NCBI GenBank assembly: GCA_964469165.1
Contig: CAYXXZ010000028.1
Location: 1 to 31,663, forward strand
Direction: 5' to 3'
Source of the DNA: CAYXXZ01 sp964469165
GTDB lineage: Bacteria; Pseudomonadota; Gammaproteobacteria; Pseudomonadales; Porticoccaceae
DNA length: 31,663 bases
Shown here: piece by piece, positions 31,260 to 31,663 of the stretch
Layout of the letters: each line of letters opens with the position of its first letter
Numbering within the stretch: position 1 is the first letter of the stretch
Notes under the pieces: generated by a model
Database searches by the model: none
What the model was told of the DNA's origin: nothing
What the model saw: only the letters and a program-made list of their open reading frames with translations
Position numbers and translations under genes: made by a program

Positions 31260-31663
31260 CAATTCGTGAATTGCCCGTACGGAGGTGCGGTGGTTGTCGT
31301 GTGGCGTCTTGGTGGGGCTGTGGGTGGGGCAATTCGTGAATTGCCCGTACGAAGGTGCGGTGGTTGTCGTGTGGCGTCTTGGTGGGGCTGTGGGTAGGGT
31401 CAATTCGTGAATTGCCTGTACGGAGGGGGGTGGTTTACGTATGGCGTCTTGGTGGGGCTGTGGGTGGGGCAATTCGTGAATTGCCCGTACGGAGGTGCGG
31501 TGGTTGCGTGTGGCGTCTTGGTGGGGCTGTGGGTGGGGCAATTCGTGAATTGCCCGTACGGAGGGGGGTGGTTTACGTATGGCGTCTTGGTGGTGCTGTG
31601 GGTAGGGTCAATTCGTGAATTGCCCGTACGGAGGTGCGGTGGTTGCGTGTGGCGTCTTGGTGG
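31260..31663. repeat. Tandem array of about 70-bp units, each with a REP-like palindrome
   Basis: Six units start at 31260, 31330, 31401, 31470, 31539 and 31609 (lengths 70, 71, 69, 69, 70 and a partial 55), running off the right edge. Each begins CAATTCGTGAATTGCC, the same palindromic core as the REP-like pairs, followed by GTACGGAGG and a conserved GGCGTCTTGGTGG block. Two sub-types occur: A with GTGCGGTGGTTG and B with GGGGGTGGTTTACGTATGG. From unit 3 on they alternate B-A-B-A, a dimer period of about 139 bp. Unit lengths are not all multiples of three, and no coding function is credible. Confidence 0.92.

Noticed and set aside
31002..31618. Open frames through the right-edge array on both strands
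   Set aside because: They translate the repeat in shifting frames because unit lengths are 69, 70 and 71. The products are low-complexity and overlap the sulfotransferase gene.
31260..31663. CRISPR-like array
   Set aside because: The whole unit of about 70 bp is repeated with only small sub-type changes. There are no unique spacers and no cas genes, so it is a tandem repeat.

Overview
The window looks like the chromosome of a Gram-negative gammaproteobacterium, probably an environmental or marine lineage near the Pseudomonadales/Cellvibrionales. This rests on two outer-membrane TonB-dependent receptors, divergent rsgA/orn housekeeping genes, LPS-type polysaccharide genes and REP-type palindromes. 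The taxonomic placement is inference.

Region 1 (1 to about 7.7 kb) is an accessory block with lower GC than the rest. It opens with the start of an IS3-family orfA and sequence resembling IS ends. It carries an APH-type phosphotransferase, TonB receptor 1, a CrtC/DUF7064-like protein and a TetR regulator. It closes with a decayed IS66 transposase gene that appears to have inserted into an IS200/IS605-family tnpA, of which only the 3' part and the right-end hairpins remain.

Region 2 (7.7 to 16.9 kb) is a GC-richer catabolic-looking set: two SDR oxidoreductases, a luciferase-like monooxygenase, a SnoaL-like protein, TonB receptor 2 with a good sigma70 promoter and a palindrome at the expected start site, an N-acyl-D-amino-acid-deacylase-type amidohydrolase, a MarR regulator with its own promoter, a third SDR and a small plant-type [2Fe-2S] ferredoxin. 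Together they suggest uptake and oxidation of an unidentified hydrophobic or acylated substrate.

Region 3 (17.0 to 18.7 kb) is housekeeping: rsgA and orn, divergently transcribed.

Region 4 (18.7 to 31.1 kb) is a leftward polysaccharide cluster. In transcription order it encodes a sulfotransferase, Wzm permease, Wzt ATPase with a C-terminal glycan-binding-type domain, a two-domain GT4 glycosyltransferase, a coiled-coil methyltransferase, a GT4 enzyme, ManC, a second GT4 enzyme and a WecA-like initiating enzyme. This is the layout expected for ABC-transporter-dependent O-polysaccharide synthesis, similar in concept to the E. coli O8/O9a polymannans. A possible variant chain terminator and a sulfotransferase are added.

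Region 4 is also full of palindromic repeats with the core GGGC(A/G)ATTC-GT-GAAT(T/C)GCCC. They occur as three inverted pairs between genes, a 13-bp half-palindrome array at 29.4 kb, and a tandem array of about 70-bp units at the right edge. A different REP family, with the GTAGGAGC head, occurs at 16.9 kb. No tRNA, rRNA or CRISPR was found.
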